DNA of 35,980 bases, taken from the NCBI GenBank assembly GCA_030445805.1, contig JASUTA010000003.1:1-35980 (forward strand), written 5' to 3'. A model generated the notes under the pieces. It saw nothing but the letters and a program-made list of their open reading frames with translations, was not told the origin of the DNA and ran no database searches. This stretch comes from Clostridiales bacterium (GTDB taxonomy: Bacteria; Bacillota; Clostridia; Peptostreptococcales; Acidaminobacteraceae). Positions within the stretch are counted from its first letter, which is position 1, and the number at the start of each line of letters is the position of its first letter. The position numbers were made by a program, and so were the translations under genes. Shown in pieces: positions 8,585-17,489 of this stretch.

Positions 8585-8601
8585 ACGGATAACACAAATA
8601 T

Positions 8602-8650
8602 AAAAAGAACCTATACCCATTGAAAACACTTGGGTAAAGGTTCTTTTTTT
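8602..8650 (+). terminator. Rho-independent terminator of phoB-phoR
   Basis: AAGAACCT-A-TACCCA (within 8602-8619) pairs with TGGGTA-A-AGGTTCTT (8631-8645), followed by a T run to 8650. The stem is about 14 bp with one internal mismatch. Confidence 0.92.
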
Positions 8651-8654
8651 CTGC

Positions 8655-8693
8655 TTAACATGGATTTAACATTCGGATTATTTGTCCATAACA
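8655..8693 (+). promoter_or_regulatory. PhoP box array upstream of pstS
   Basis: TTAACA (8655-8660), TTAACA (8666-8671), a degenerate ATTATT (8677-8682) and ATAACA (8688-8693) occur with an exact 11-bp period. TTAACA repeats with 5-bp spacers are the known PhoP-binding motif of Bacillus-type Pho regulons. The array ends 10 bp before a -10-like TAAAGT, a normal place for activation of a promoter lacking a -35. Confidence 0.8.
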
Positions 8694-8699
8694 AAGGGG

Positions 8700-8708
8700 T
8701 GCTAAAGT
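8700..8708 (+). promoter_or_regulatory. Extended -10 of the pst operon
   Basis: TGCTAAAGT: TG-N followed by TAAAGT, with no separate -35 because the PhoP box occupies that region. The 5' untranslated leader would be about 88 nt. Confidence 0.5.
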
Positions 8709-8802
8709 ATGAGCTGTGAGGAAATTGACTTTGAGCGATTTCCACGGTTAAAGATTTTAGCGAATCTTGCTGGGCAACTAAAAAATTGGAGGAAATTCTA
8801 TA

Positions 8803-9840
8803 ATGAAAAGCGTTAAATTATTGGGAGTTTTAATGTTGGTTGCTGCCATGATGCTTTCACTTGCCGCATGTAGTTCAGGCAGTGAGACAACTGCAGCCGC
8901 AACAACTGCTGCTGCCGGAGAAACCACTGCAAGCCAGACAGAAGCAACAACGGCAACGCAAGCACTTGAGGGGCAAGTTATTGTTGACGGTTCCGGTACA
9001 GTGTACCCGCTGATGGCAAACATCGCCGAAGAATATATGGTTAATGAACAACCGGATGTCAGCGTTCAAGTCGGACGTGCAGGTTCAAGTGCCGGATTTA
9101 AGAAATTTATCCCGGGCGAAACAGACCTCTCCGATGCATCCAGAAAAATTAAAGATACTGAAGTGGAAGAACTTGCGGCACAAGGTCTTACAATGGATCA
9201 AGACGTTATGGAAATCAAACTGGCACTTGACGGTTTGACAATCGTAATCAATAAAGACAACGACTGGGCAACTGAAATGACAAAAGAAGAAGTCCTCAGC
9301 ATGTTCGTGTCAGGCGCTTATAAATCAGACGACGTTGTTCTCTGGTCAGACATTCGCCCTGAATGGCCGAGCGAAGAAATTCACTTCTACGGACCGAATG
9401 AAAACCACGGCACCTATGAATTCTTCTATGAAAACCTTCTTGAAGAACAACCGCTGGTCACAACGGCAAATCTTCAACAAGAATACTCAACTTTGGTTGA
9501 CCTCGTTTCAAAAGATAAAAATGCAATCGCTTACTTCGGTTACGGATACTATGCAAGCAATACAGACAAGCTTACAGCAGTAAAAGTTGACTTCGGTAAC
9601 GGACCGGTTGAACCGACACTCGATACCATCGGTGAAGATCTTCCGTATGCACCGTTCACAAGACCGGTATTCACTTACGTAAACTTGCAACATGCGCAAG
9701 AAAAACCGGAAGTCCTGGACTATGCAATGTATGTTGTTTCACCGGACGGCGCACCGAGATTGGCCGGCGAAAACGGATTTGCACCTTACCCGGATGACGT
9801 ATACGCAGCATACTATCAACAACTGGAAGCACTGAAATAA
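8803..9840 (+). CDS. pstS: Phosphate-binding lipoprotein PstS
   Basis: A 345-residue substrate-binding protein of the high-affinity phosphate ABC importer. A lipoprotein signal peptide ends in LSLAAC (lipidated C23), followed by a Thr/Ala-rich flexible linker (about 26-55). The mature domain begins at VDGSGTVYPL and contains phosphate-binding loops GSGTVYP and RAGSSAGFKKF. It would be tethered to the outer face of the membrane. Start ATG 8803 has GGAGG at 8788-8792. It is the first gene of pstSCAB-phoU, under four TTAACA-type PhoP boxes. A stable hairpin follows the stop. Codon use leans to A-ending optimal codons, as expected of an abundantly made binding protein. Confidence 0.95.
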   Translation: MKSVKLLGVLMLVAAMMLSLAACSSGSETTAAATTAAAGETTASQTEATTATQALEGQVIVDGSGTVYPLMANIAEEYMVNEQPDVSVQVGRAGSSAGFKKFIPGETDLSDASRKIKDTEVEELAAQGLTMDQDVMEIKLALDGLTIVINKDNDWATEMTKEEVLSMFVSGAYKSDDVVLWSDIRPEWPSEEIHFYGPNENHGTYEFFYENLLEEQPLVTTANLQQEYSTLVDLVSKDKNAIAYFGYGYYASNTDKLTAVKVDFGNGPVEPTLDTIGEDLPYAPFTRPVFTYVNLQHAQEKPEVLDYAMYVVSPDGAPRLAGENGFAPYPDDVYAAYYQQLEALK

Positions 9841-9859
9841 TTCACTGACAAATCATTCA

Positions 9860-9887
9860 GATGAGAGACCGCAATCGGTCTCTCATC
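9860..9887 (+). other. Intercistronic hairpin between pstS and pstC
   Basis: GATGAGAGACCG (9860-9871) pairs perfectly with CGGTCTCTCATC (9876-9887), a 12-bp stem with a CAAT tetraloop. No T run follows, so it is more likely an mRNA 3'-end stabiliser or partial attenuator than a full terminator. Confidence 0.75.
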
Positions 9888-9915
9888 TCAACGTGCATAT
9901 AAGGGGTGAACCATA

Positions 9916-10839
9916 TTGAACAGGTCTACAAATGTCAGAGAGATGATTCAGAAAAATATCAGCAAGAAAAAGCGTACAAGCGATAAGGTCATGCCGATGT
10001 TTTTCTTTATAACAGCTTCAGTTTCCGTGATTACCACAATGGGAATAATCTTCACACTCGTAGCTGATGCTTATAAATTCTTCCTTGAAGTGCCTTTATC
10101 GGAATTCTTCAGCACCAAGTTGTCACCGCTCAGCGCAGATCCGTCTTTCGGTATTTTGCCGCTGATCAACGGGACCTTGTTTACGACGCTGATTGCCATG
10201 CTCGTTGCCGTTCCCATCGGATTGACGGCTGCGATGTACCTCAGCGAGTTCGCTACAGAGCGAACCAGAAGAATTTTAAAGCCGATGATGGAGCTTTTGG
10301 CGGGAATTCCGACAATCGTATACGGATTCTTTGCGTATTCTTTTGTCACACCGATTTTAATGAAAGTCATTCCTTCGCTTGAACCGAAAAATGTATTGAG
10401 TCCCGGAATTGTCATGGGGATTATGATTATTCCAATGGTGGCTTCACTGTCTGAAGATGCGATGAACTCCGTTCCGAGTGCAATGAGGGAAGGGGCCTAC
10501 GGCCTCGGGGCGACAAAACTTGAAGTAACCTTCAAAGTAGTGGTTCCCGCAGCGATATCCGGCATCATGGCCTCCTTTGTACTTGCGATTTCCAGAGCCA
10601 TCGGTGAAACGATGATCGTGGCGATTGCAAGCGGCAGCTCAAAGAATTTTACGTTTGATATTACGCATTCGATGCAAACCATGACTGCTTATATTGTTGA
10701 GTTCACCAGCGGAGATGCGGCAAGCGGAACGACCGGATATTACAGTCTCTATGCCGTCGGACTTCTCCTCTTTGCGTTTACGATGATTATGAACTTGATC
10801 GCACAACATATTTCTCACAAGTATAAGGAGGAGTATTAA
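9916..10839 (+). CDS. pstC: Phosphate ABC transporter permease PstC
   Basis: A 307-residue inner-membrane permease with about six helices. It has the PstC-type motif AMYLSEFATERTR and an EAA-type loop GAYGLGATKLEVTFKVVVPAAISGIM that contacts the ATPase. It forms the translocation channel with PstA. The start is a TTG at 9916, supported by AAGGGGTG at 9901-9908 with a 7-nt spacer; the next in-frame ATG (9943) has no such site. The gene ends 1 nt before the pstA ATG, so the two are probably translationally coupled. The TTG start, with the preceding hairpin, may keep permease levels below those of PstS. Confidence 0.93.
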   Translation: MNRSTNVREMIQKNISKKKRTSDKVMPMFFFITASVSVITTMGIIFTLVADAYKFFLEVPLSEFFSTKLSPLSADPSFGILPLINGTLFTTLIAMLVAVPIGLTAAMYLSEFATERTRRILKPMMELLAGIPTIVYGFFAYSFVTPILMKVIPSLEPKNVLSPGIVMGIMIIPMVASLSEDAMNSVPSAMREGAYGLGATKLEVTFKVVVPAAISGIMASFVLAISRAIGETMIVAIASGSSKNFTFDITHSMQTMTAYIVEFTSGDAASGTTGYYSLYAVGLLLFAFTMIMNLIAQHISHKYKEEY

Positions 10840-10840
10840 A

Positions 10841-11806
10841 ATGCAACAGGCAGAGGTGGATATGCAAACGCGTGATATGAAATCAAAGGAAGACAAATCA
10901 ATGGAAAATAATAAAAAAGGCCACGTTGAAAAGTATGTTCAAATCGATTCAAATCGCACCAAACGAAGAATCCTTCTCAACGTGCTCGCAGAACGCCTTT
11001 TCTCGCTTTCAACTCTATTTGCTCTGATTGTACTCGGTATTTTGCTGTATCGCGTCGGTGAGCAAGGCATCGGTTGGATTAATCTGCATTTCCTTACGGG
11101 AAGGCTTTCGATCAATCCTGACAAAGCCGGCATTTACGGTGCCATTATCGGTACGGTCGGCCTTATGGTGATCGTCATTCCGGTGACGCTCGGACTCGGT
11201 GTTGCGACAGCGATCTATTTGGAAGAGTATGCAACAAAGGGAAAAATTCAAGCGTTTATAAAGGTCAATATTTCCAATCTGGCCAGTGTGCCTTCAGTTA
11301 TTTTCGGACTTTTGGGTTTGACCGTATTCGGACGATTGCTGAACCTAGGTTCAAGCATTTTGGCGGGTGGGTTAACCCTTTCGCTGTTGGTGCTCCCGAT
11401 CGTTGTGGTTTCGAGCCAAGAGGCGATTAAAGCAGTACCGGGCTTTTTAAAAGAAGCTTCTTACGGCATGGGTGCCGACAAATGGACGACCATTCGAAAA
11501 GTGGTGCTTCCGGTGGCGCTTCCGGGTATTTTGACAGGTGCGATTTTGGCCATATCACGGGCCATCGGGGAAACGGCACCGCTCGTCGTCCTTGGAATCC
11601 CGACACTGATCTTGAAAGTACCGACCAGCTTGATGGATGACTTTACGGCGCTTCCGATACAGATTTATTATTGGACGCTGGATACGGTGCTGACGCCTGA
11701 ATATGCCAACTTGGCCGCAGCGACGATTATTGTACTGCTCGTCGTATTGTTCTTACTCAATGCACTGGCGATCTTTATTCGAAATAAATACCAGAGAAGC
11801 TACTAG
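10841..11806 (+). CDS. pstA: Phosphate ABC transporter permease PstA
   Basis: A 321-residue permease, partner of PstC. It has a hydrophilic, charged N-terminal extension of about 45 residues before the first helix (LFSLSTLFALIVLGILLY), then about six helices. ATAIYLEEYATKG and the EAA loop EASYGMGADKWTTIRKVVLP are characteristic. ATG 10841 is preceded by GGAGGAG lying inside the end of pstC. Other in-frame ATGs at codons 8, 13 and 21 make the exact start less certain. The long cytoplasmic N-terminus is longer than in E. coli PstA; its role is unknown. Confidence 0.93.
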   Translation: MQQAEVDMQTRDMKSKEDKSMENNKKGHVEKYVQIDSNRTKRRILLNVLAERLFSLSTLFALIVLGILLYRVGEQGIGWINLHFLTGRLSINPDKAGIYGAIIGTVGLMVIVIPVTLGLGVATAIYLEEYATKGKIQAFIKVNISNLASVPSVIFGLLGLTVFGRLLNLGSSILAGGLTLSLLVLPIVVVSSQEAIKAVPGFLKEASYGMGADKWTTIRKVVLPVALPGILTGAILAISRAIGETAPLVVLGIPTLILKVPTSLMDDFTALPIQIYYWTLDTVLTPEYANLAAATIIVLLVVLFLLNALAIFIRNKYQRSY

Positions 11807-11843
11807 TAATAAGCGATCTGGTCAATGACGGAGGATATAAATT

Positions 11844-12626
11844 TTGAACGCAGAGAATGAAAATAAATTGAGAGAAATCGTGTACGATGTCAAAGGTCTG
11901 AATCTCTGGTACGGAGAGGATCAAGCGCTTAAAGACATCAATATGAAAATTTATCAAAATGAAGTAACCGCGATTATCGGACCGTCAGGGTGTGGTAAAT
12001 CGACGTTTATTAAAACCCTTAATCGGATGATTGAAAATATTCCGAGTGTCAGAACCAGCGGAGAAATTCTCTATCATGGTGAGAATATTTTTGACAAAGC
12101 GGTTCGCGTTGAAGAACTCAGAACGCGTGTCGGCATGGTGTTTCAAAAACCGAATCCGTTCCCGAAATCCATTTATGAAAATGTCGTCTACGGTCCCAAA
12201 ATTCACGGGATTAAGGACAAGCGTCTTTTGATGGAAATTACGGAAAATAGTTTAAAAAGCGCAGCGCTTTGGGACGAAGTAAAAGACCGTTTGAACGACA
12301 ATGCCTACGGGCTTTCCGGCGGGCAGCAACAAAGGCTTTGCATCGCGAGATGTCTGGCGGTTCAACCGGATGTCATCCTTATGGATGAACCGACTTCCGC
12401 ACTGGACCCGATTGCAACCGCAAAAATTGAAGAGCTGATCGACCGTTTGAAGGCGGATTATTCCATCAGCATCGTAACACACTCTATGCAACAAGCCGGG
12501 CGTATTTCCGATAAAACGGCTTTCTTCTTGATGGGTGAACTGATTGAGTACAGTGATACAGTGACCATCTTCTCGAATCCTTTGGACAAGCGTACGGAAG
12601 ATTACATTACAGGAAGGTTCGGTTGA
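11844..12626 (+). CDS. pstB: Phosphate ABC transporter ATPase PstB
   Basis: A 260-residue ATPase that powers PstCA. Walker A is GPSGCGKST (46-54, K52), the ABC signature is LSGGQQQR (157-164), and Walker B VILMDE (177-182) is followed by PTSALDP. The switch His is in [10 protein letters not shown]. The [17 protein letters not shown] segment is diagnostic of PstB over other importer ATPases. The start is TTG at 11844 with GGAGG at 11830-11834. PhoU follows after 4 nt, so coupling is likely. The ATPase typically contacts PhoU to pass information on transport activity to PhoR. Confidence 0.95.
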   Translation: MNAENENKLREIVYDVKGLNLWYGEDQALKDINMKIYQNEVTAIIGPSGCGKSTFIKTLNRMIENIPSVRTSGEILYHGENIFDKAVRVEELRTRVGMVFQKPNPFPKSIYENVVYGPKIHGIKDKRLLMEITENSLKSAALWDEVKDRLNDNAYGLSGGQQQRLCIARCLAVQPDVILMDEPTSALDPIATAKIEELIDRLKADYSISIVTHSMQQAGRISDKTAFFLMGELIEYSDTVTIFSNPLDKRTEDYITGRFG

Positions 12627-12630
12627 TGCC

Positions 12631-13278
12631 ATGAGAGAATCGTTGAATGTAAGATTGGAAGAAATTCATAAAGCAATGTCTGAAATGACGGATCTCGTAG
12701 AAGCCAGCATTGATGTGGCCATGCAAGCGTTTGTGGAGATGAACCTGGACAAAGCGACAAATGTCATTGACGGGGATTTAAGAATCAATGCCTATGAGCA
12801 AAAAATAGAAAACATGTGTGCCGAATTGACGGCGACGCAAAGCCCGGTCGGCGGTGATTTGAGACATGTGATCACCGTATTAAAAGTTGTGACGGACCTC
12901 GAGCGCGTCGGCGATTACAGTTGCAATATCGCTCAGGCGATTTTGGATCTTCATCCGCTTGAACCGAAAAAACACAACAAAGCATTGGTACTCTTGGCAG
13001 ATATGGTCAGAGAAATGCTTATCGGCAGTATGGAAGCCTACTTCAACCAAAATGTGACGCTGGCGTATGAGATTGCCGGTAGGGACGAGGTTGTGGATAC
13101 GCACTATAAAAACCTTTACAAAACGCTGATTCTCCAGTCGGGAGACGAAGAAGAGGCCCTGAATGCGACGATTGGTTTGATCTTGATCGGCAGGTATTTG
13201 GAACGTATTGCCGACCATGCAACCAATATTTGCGAACGCGTGATTTATATGAGAACAGGTAAAACCGTAAAATTTTAA
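12631..13278 (+). CDS. phoU: Phosphate signalling protein PhoU (first copy)
   Basis: A 215-residue all-helical protein made of two three-helix PhoU repeats. Each repeat carries a metal-cluster motif of the E-x3-D type: DLERVGDYSCNIAQ and YLERIADHATNICE. PhoU dampens Pst uptake and keeps PhoR in the off state when phosphate is sufficient. It starts 4 nt after pstB; its own ribosome site is weak (GGAAGG 13 nt away), which suggests translational coupling. A second phoU lies 2.2 kb downstream, beyond a chemoreceptor gene. No clear terminator follows; instead there is a strong new promoter. Confidence 0.93.
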   Translation: MRESLNVRLEEIHKAMSEMTDLVEASIDVAMQAFVEMNLDKATNVIDGDLRINAYEQKIENMCAELTATQSPVGGDLRHVITVLKVVTDLERVGDYSCNIAQAILDLHPLEPKKHNKALVLLADMVREMLIGSMEAYFNQNVTLAYEIAGRDEVVDTHYKNLYKTLILQSGDEEEALNATIGLILIGRYLERIADHATNICERVIYMRTGKTVKF

Positions 13279-13289
13279 TTGCAGCCTAT

Positions 13290-13318
13290 TTGACCATCAT
13301 TCAGTTAGTGATTATAAT
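13290..13318 (+). promoter_or_regulatory. Near-consensus promoter of the chemoreceptor gene
   Basis: TTGACC (13290-13295), 17-bp spacer, TATAAT (13313-13318). One base away from ideal. The start site would be near 13325, which excludes the in-frame TTG at 13326 as the start codon. Confidence 0.75.
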
Positions 13319-13337
13319 AAAATGATTGGAGCCACTG

Positions 13338-15431
13338 ATGTTCTCTTTTTCCTTGAAGATCCGAACCAAGCTGATCTTACTTGTTATTGTTACCGGTTTG
13401 ATTCCGGTGTTGGCGTTAAGCTATTTCAGCATTAACCGCTCAGATTCTGAAATCAGAAATGAAGTTTCGGAGAGCAATCAACTTTTTGCGACGGCGACAA
13501 AAGCGCGCATGGAAACGTATTTTCACAGCAGAGAAGGCGAATCGGAACTGCTTGCAGGGTCAAGAATTGTTCGCGACGGATTGGAACAACTGAATACGTT
13601 TTCAGTAAAAGGAGATGCACTGGAGCGCATCGAACGGGATTTTAAGGACTTGCTATCAACGGCGATCGGGAGCTATGGCTACACAGATATTTTTTTGACA
13701 AACCAATATAAGGAAGTGGTTTATTCCGTCAATTACAACAAGTTGGACTTATCTCCGCTGGTTGTTTCGGGTGATTACGTAGAGACGGCTATGACCGGTG
13801 AGCAGAGATGGTCCGATGTTTTCAGAAATGCCTACATCGATGACAACATTATGATCCTGTCAACTCCGGTGTACGCTTATGAAGCACGCGATGGTGCAAC
13901 GCCGATTGGCGCAGTCAATATTGTTCTCAACCAGTCGGCGATTGACGGCATGGTTCTCGACGGCATTCATATGCTTGGAGAAAGTGCCAATGTCTATTTA
14001 GTCAACGGCGAAGGACAGTTGATGACAGATGCGGTCAAACCGCCTTATGATGCGGATGCGGCGCTGAAAGCGGAGGTTGATCCAATCGTGATGGCGCCGA
14101 TTTTGACGCCGCTGGAATCAGGAGACACGTCATTTCTGCAAACCACGCGATCGGAAGATTATGCAGGGGATGCGGTTATCGGGACTTTCTCGGTGGTGCC
14201 TTTCGGAAATGATTTCGCAGGCATGATTATTTCGTTGGATGAATCGGAAGCGCTGGGTGCCCTCTATGGGCTCCGAAAAGCATTGCTTACGATTGCACTG
14301 GGGTTGCTGGCGGCGAGTTTGCTGGCGGCGCTGATCATTGCACATTCCATTCGAAAGCCGATTAAGGAAGCCATGACACTCACGGAATCCATTGCCGCAT
14401 TTGAACTGAACCCGACATTTGACAAACGCATTTTGACTCGCAAGGATGAACTTTCAAAACTTCAGTGCGGTATTTTGAAAATTGTCGAAAATTTAAAGGG
14501 TGTCATTCTTGAAACGGAACAATCCTCTGACGCAGTTCGAACGGCGGCTTTGCGCATGCAGTCCTCTCTGCGGGAATCCATTGAATCCACGCGCGAGATG
14601 ACACATTCCGTCGAAGAAATTGCAAGCGGTGCCGGGGTTCAATCGGAAAATACGCAAAAGAGCTTTGAAAAAATGGCGCATTTAAGCGATGTTTTAAAAC
14701 GAGATTCGGAAAATGTCGAGAACATGCGGCATATGATTTTGGATGTAGAAGGGCTCGTCAAACGCGGACAGGAAGTCATGGACGGATTATCGGCTGTCAA
14801 TAAGGCCTCCCTTGAAGCCAATCAAAATGTGCAGGAGAGCACGAGACGCATGGCGGAAGATGCTTCGAAGATTGAAGTAGCCAGTCACTTGATTATGGAT
14901 ATCGCCGAACAGACCAATTTGCTCTCACTCAATGCATCGATTGAAGCGGCACGAGCCGGAGAAAACGGCAGGGGATTCACGGTGGTTGCCATGGAAATCC
15001 GAAAACTCGCCGAACAATCCAAAACATCGACTGAAACCATCAATGCCATTATAGAAGCCCTCAAACACGACGGAGAAAATGTCGAGGAGACGATGACGCA
15101 ACTGGCAGAAATCGCTCAAGAACAGGCTGAGAGTGTGGAAAACACACAAGTAAAATACAAGGAAATTGTAGCATCGGTTAAGGAAATTGAAAAGCGTGCC
15201 GCTGAACTCGGCACGGCACGTGAAGATATTGATCATACGCGCTTAGAGGTGGAGCATGAGCTCGGGGCGCTTGCGGGCATCGGAGAAGAAAATTCAGCCG
15301 GAGCCGAGGCGGTTGTTGCCGCCGCGCAAGCACAGACCGCCATTGCCGAGGCCATCGATGCAGACAGCATACAATTGAGTCGCCTCGCGGAACAGTTGCA
15401 TGCTTCGGTTGGCATATTTAAGCTAACGTAG
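13338..15431 (+). CDS. Methyl-accepting chemotaxis protein with double-Cache-type sensor
   Basis: A 697-residue chemoreceptor. TM1 is at about 11-31, then an extracellular sensor of about 285 residues resembling a double Cache domain, TM2 at about 314-336, a HAMP domain, and a long coiled-coil signalling domain. The hairpin tip reads [20 protein letters not shown], the highly conserved CheA/CheW contact site. No CheR-binding pentapeptide is visible at the C-terminus. ATG 13338 has GGAG at 13328-13331. The gene has its own promoter and sits between two phoU genes, within the phosphate block. A role in phosphate-related taxis is suggested only by position; no other chemotaxis genes except a distant CheX are in the window. 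Confidence 0.92.
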   Translation: MFSFSLKIRTKLILLVIVTGLIPVLALSYFSINRSDSEIRNEVSESNQLFATATKARMETYFHSREGESELLAGSRIVRDGLEQLNTFSVKGDALERIERDFKDLLSTAIGSYGYTDIFLTNQYKEVVYSVNYNKLDLSPLVVSGDYVETAMTGEQRWSDVFRNAYIDDNIMILSTPVYAYEARDGATPIGAVNIVLNQSAIDGMVLDGIHMLGESANVYLVNGEGQLMTDAVKPPYDADAALKAEVDPIVMAPILTPLESGDTSFLQTTRSEDYAGDAVIGTFSVVPFGNDFAGMIISLDESEALGALYGLRKALLTIALGLLAASLLAALIIAHSIRKPIKEAMTLTESIAAFELNPTFDKRILTRKDELSKLQCGILKIVENLKGVILETEQSSDAVRTAALRMQSSLRESIESTREMTHSVEEIASGAGVQSENTQKSFEKMAHLSDVLKRDSENVENMRHMILDVEGLVKRGQEVMDGLSAVNKASLEANQNVQESTRRMAEDASKIEVASHLIMDIAEQTNLLSLNASIEAARAGENGRGFTVVAMEIRKLAEQSKTSTETINAIIEALKHDGENVEETMTQLAEIAQEQAESVENTQVKYKEIVASVKEIEKRAAELGTAREDIDHTRLEVEHELGALAGIGEENSAGAEAVVAAAQAQTAIAEAIDADSIQLSRLAEQLHASVGIFKLT

Positions 15432-15465
15432 GCAGAAAATTAAAGAAAGAGAAAGGGAATTTTAT

Positions 15466-16116
15466 ATGCGCGTTGCTTTAGACAATGACTTAAATGCGAT
15501 TCATGTAGACATTATCAAAATGGGCACGTTGCTGGAACGCACGATTGACGAAACCATTTCCGCACTGGTGTATCACAATGTGGAATTGGCTCAAAGCATT
15601 GTAGACGGAGATGATCGTTTCGACGAGATGGAGACGATTATTGAAAATAAATGTGTTTCTATCATCGCAAGACAGCAACCTGTTGCTTCTGATTTGAGAA
15701 AACTCTTTACGGTTATAAAAATCGTAACGGACTTGGAACGCATCGCGGACCATTGCCAGGATATTTCAAAATTAACGGTTAAAATTGCAGGCAAGGAATA
15801 TGTGAAACCGTTGGTGGATTTGTCCAATATGGCAAAACAGGTCAAGGAAATGGTAAAGATGACGGTTGATTGTTACATCGATCAAGACGTCAGAAAGGGA
15901 CGACTGATTTGTTCAAATGACGACATTGTCGATAAATATCTCGAAATAATTCGCAACGATCTTGAGCGCATTATACTTGAAAAACCAGAATTCGTCGGAC
16001 AATGTGTGGATTTGCTCATGATTGCCAAGTACTTTGAACGCATGGCCGATCATGCGACGAATGTAGCGGAATGGATTATTTTCAGCGTCGAAGGCAAACG
16101 ACACGATGAAGCGTAA
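15466..16116 (+). CDS. PhoU-family protein (second copy)
   Basis: A 216-residue PhoU-family protein with two repeats and both metal motifs, DLERIADHCQDISK and YFERMADHATNVAE. It is clearly diverged from the first copy but of equal length. AAAGGGA at 15453-15458 precedes ATG 15466. It lies 34 bp after the chemoreceptor and is probably cotranscribed with it from the strong promoter at 13290. A terminator follows. Two PhoU paralogues are known in several bacteria, where they divide roles between Pst and other phosphate carriers. Here one is tied to pst and the other to the chemoreceptor transcript; the partner of the second is unknown. Confidence 0.9.
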   Translation: MRVALDNDLNAIHVDIIKMGTLLERTIDETISALVYHNVELAQSIVDGDDRFDEMETIIENKCVSIIARQQPVASDLRKLFTVIKIVTDLERIADHCQDISKLTVKIAGKEYVKPLVDLSNMAKQVKEMVKMTVDCYIDQDVRKGRLICSNDDIVDKYLEIIRNDLERIILEKPEFVGQCVDLLMIAKYFERMADHATNVAEWIIFSVEGKRHDEA

Positions 16117-16168
16117 GGATGAAGCGCTGACGCCATAAAACGCATGAGACAAATGAATTCTGTTTGAG

Positions 16169-16207
16169 ACTCTGCTCTCCTTATTTAATAAAGAGAGCAG
16201 AGTTTTT
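16169..16207 (+). terminator. Rho-independent terminator after the second phoU
   Basis: ACTCTGCTCTC (16169-16179) pairs perfectly with GAGAGCAGAGT (16193-16203) around a 13-nt AT-rich loop, followed by five Ts. Confidence 0.92.
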
Positions 16208-16222
16208 GTCTTTGGGTACCTG

Positions 16223-16231
16223 TGATATAAT
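16223..16231 (+). promoter_or_regulatory. Extended -10 promoter of the cysteine desulfurase gene
   Basis: TGATATAAT, a full extended -10, directly after the terminator and 39 bp before the coding start. TTGTCT upstream is only 14 bp away, so the -35 is poor. Confidence 0.5.
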
Positions 16232-16269
16232 GAAGATAGGACGAAGTTTTATCAAGAAGGGATGCCATC

Positions 16270-17433
16270 ATGGAAAGAGTTTACTTGGACAACAGTGCCA
16301 CGTCTTTTCCGAAGCCGGAGTCTGTTAAACAAGCGGTCATGCGCTATTTTGAGTTTGGCGCCGGGAATCCCGGGAGGACGGCATCGGAAGATGCTTTGGC
16401 AATGGAACGCAGCATTTATAATACGCGTCTGGCATTGGCGAATTTTTTTCATTTTGATGCGCCGGATCACGTCATTTTTACAAAAAACATCACAGAGGCC
16501 ATCAATCTCGTCCTGTTTTCTGTTTTGAAAAACGGAGATCGCGTTATCGTTTCTGAGATAGAACACAACGCTGTTCTGCGACCTCTGGAGGTTTTGAAAG
16601 AAAAACGCGGCATAGAAGTGATTGAAATTCCACTTGATGAAGACGGTGTGCATTTGGATGCCGAACGACTGGATGCGGCTTTAAAAACGAAGCCCAGACT
16701 GATGGCACTCTCTTGCGCTTCCAATGTTTCAGGTGATGTCCTGGCACTTAAAGAAGCCGCAGAGGCAGCGAAGAATCACGGTGTGCCGATTTTGCTCGAT
16801 ACGGCTCAGGCCGCAGGTGTGACGGACATTGATTTTAAAGCACTCGGAGTTGCGTTCTTAGCTTTTACAGGGCACAAATCATTACTCGGCCCTCAGGGGA
16901 TCGGCGGCCTTTTGATCGACCCAAAACGTACGGAAATCCTTGACCCGCTTATTTACGGCGGAACGGGGAGCTACTCTGAATTGCTGACGCAACCGACGAT
17001 CATGCCGGATCGGTTTGAATCCGGAACCGGAAATCTCCTCGGAATTCTCGGACTGGAAGCGTCACTGGGAACTTTGCGTGAAAAGGGGATAGAGACGATT
17101 GCCTCACATGAGCGGCATCTGATTCGCGAACTGGAAAAACCGTTTGAAGACGATCACCGTGTGAAACTGCTCAATCGCGTGCCGGCATCAAAACGCGTCG
17201 GCGTATTGTCTATCGATTTCAAAGAGAGAGACAATGCGGTTGCGGCACATCTTTTGGCAAGGGAATTCGGTATCGTTACACGCGTCGGTTTGCATTGTGC
17301 GCCGGCGGCACATAAGGCTTTTGGCACTTATCCCAAAGGAACTGTGAGATTCAGTGTGTCGCCTTATACCACGATAAAAGAGATAGAATATACGGCTCAA
17401 TCGATTAAGAAGTTGCTGACAAGTGATTTTTAA
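16270..17433 (+). CDS. Cysteine desulfurase-like class V aminotransferase
   Basis: A 387-residue PLP enzyme. The PLP lysine is K203 in FTGHKSLLGPQGIGGL, the N-terminus YLDNSATSFPKP is typical, and a candidate catalytic cysteine is C343 in VGLHCAPAAHKAFGT. This layout fits the cysteine desulfurase-related class V subfamily common in clostridia (the EF2568-like group), which converts cysteine to alanine and a protein persulfide. ATG 16270 is preceded by AAGAAGGGAT. No Isc/Suf scaffold gene is adjacent, so the sulfur acceptor is unclear; selenocysteine lyase activity is an alternative. The gene has its own extended -10 promoter after a terminator. Confidence 0.88.
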   Translation: MERVYLDNSATSFPKPESVKQAVMRYFEFGAGNPGRTASEDALAMERSIYNTRLALANFFHFDAPDHVIFTKNITEAINLVLFSVLKNGDRVIVSEIEHNAVLRPLEVLKEKRGIEVIEIPLDEDGVHLDAERLDAALKTKPRLMALSCASNVSGDVLALKEAAEAAKNHGVPILLDTAQAAGVTDIDFKALGVAFLAFTGHKSLLGPQGIGGLLIDPKRTEILDPLIYGGTGSYSELLTQPTIMPDRFESGTGNLLGILGLEASLGTLREKGIETIASHERHLIRELEKPFEDDHRVKLLNRVPASKRVGVLSIDFKERDNAVAAHLLAREFGIVTRVGLHCAPAAHKAFGTYPKGTVRFSVSPYTTIKEIEYTAQSIKKLLTSDF

Positions 17434-17489
17434 GTGGGATTGTTGCCGAATGAGGATCAGATTGTGTAAAGGAATGGAGTGATGCGGTC

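Noticed and set aside
8709-8818. Small open frame starting ATGAGC between the PhoP box and pstS
   Set aside because: Its ATG directly abuts the predicted -10, so it would lie at or before the transcript start, and it has no ribosome site.
16262-16528. Alternative frame from an ATG 8 bp before the cysteine desulfurase start
   Set aside because: It is out of frame with the PLP enzyme, and the ribosome site serves ATG 16270.
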